A DNA stretch of 5,667 bases from Microcaldota archaeon (GTDB lineage: Archaea; Micrarchaeota; Micrarchaeia; Micrarchaeales; Micrarchaeaceae). Below the pieces are notes generated by a model. That model was given only the letters and a program-made list of their open reading frames with translations, searched no databases and was not told the DNA's origin. Shown here one piece after another: positions 5,667 through 5,667 of this stretch (the first letter of the stretch is position 1; each line of letters starts with the position of its first letter). The position numbers were made by a program, and so were the translations under genes. The stretch is taken from the NCBI GenBank assembly GCA_021812025.1, contig JAKAPD010000040.1, positions 1 to 5,667 on the forward strand, given 5' to 3'.

Positions 5667-5667
5667 G

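Noticed and set aside
1..5667. tRNA/rRNA genes, CRISPR arrays, insertion sequences, long direct repeats
   Set aside because: None seen on either strand; coding genes occupy nearly all of the window.

Overview
The window reads as archaeal chromosome. The clearest signs are a coenzyme-M-type phosphosulfolactate synthase, a two-subunit ADP-forming acyl-CoA synthetase of the archaeal ACD type, Shine-Dalgarno sequences such as GGTGAT and GGAGG, a BRE/TATA-like promoter, frequent ATA/AGG/AGA codons, and very tight gene packing. Composition is mid-GC, with a distinctly AT-richer stretch in the middle. The exact lineage cannot be read from the sequence; a small-genome archaeon (DPANN/Micrarchaeota-like, or Thermoplasmata-related) is only a guess.

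Layout. On the plus strand, bases 2-469 hold the 3' part of a ComA-like phosphosulfolactate synthase running in from the left edge. It meets, tail to tail with a 10-base gap, a block of minus-strand genes filling the rest of the window. In transcription order (right to left) these are: the C-terminal end of a Cu(+)-transporting P-type ATPase (5238-5666, cut by the right edge); a 34-residue stand-alone heavy-metal-binding-domain protein (5122-5226); a probable promoter; the ACD beta (ATP-grasp) subunit (4441-5058); a pyridoxamine-phosphate-oxidase-like split-barrel flavoprotein (3990-4415); a short-chain dehydrogenase (3202-3993); the ACD alpha subunit (1796-3208); and a class III PLP aminotransferase (480-1799). 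No intergenic stretch exceeds about 65 bases, and no RNA gene, CRISPR array, mobile element or long repeat was seen.

How the genes fit together. The five genes from ACD beta to the aminotransferase overlap or nearly touch (4-, 7- and 4-base overlaps at three junctions) and look like one operon. Their chemistry suggests an amino-acid catabolic module. An aminotransferase would make a keto acid or semialdehyde, an NAD(P)-dependent SDR would reduce or oxidise an intermediate, and the ADP-forming acyl-CoA synthetase would interconvert acyl-CoA and acid with ATP gain. The flavin-binding protein has no assignable step. The pathway and its substrate are inferred from gene content, not demonstrated. 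The ATPase and its small metal-binding partner form a separate copper-handling pair, 11 bases apart.
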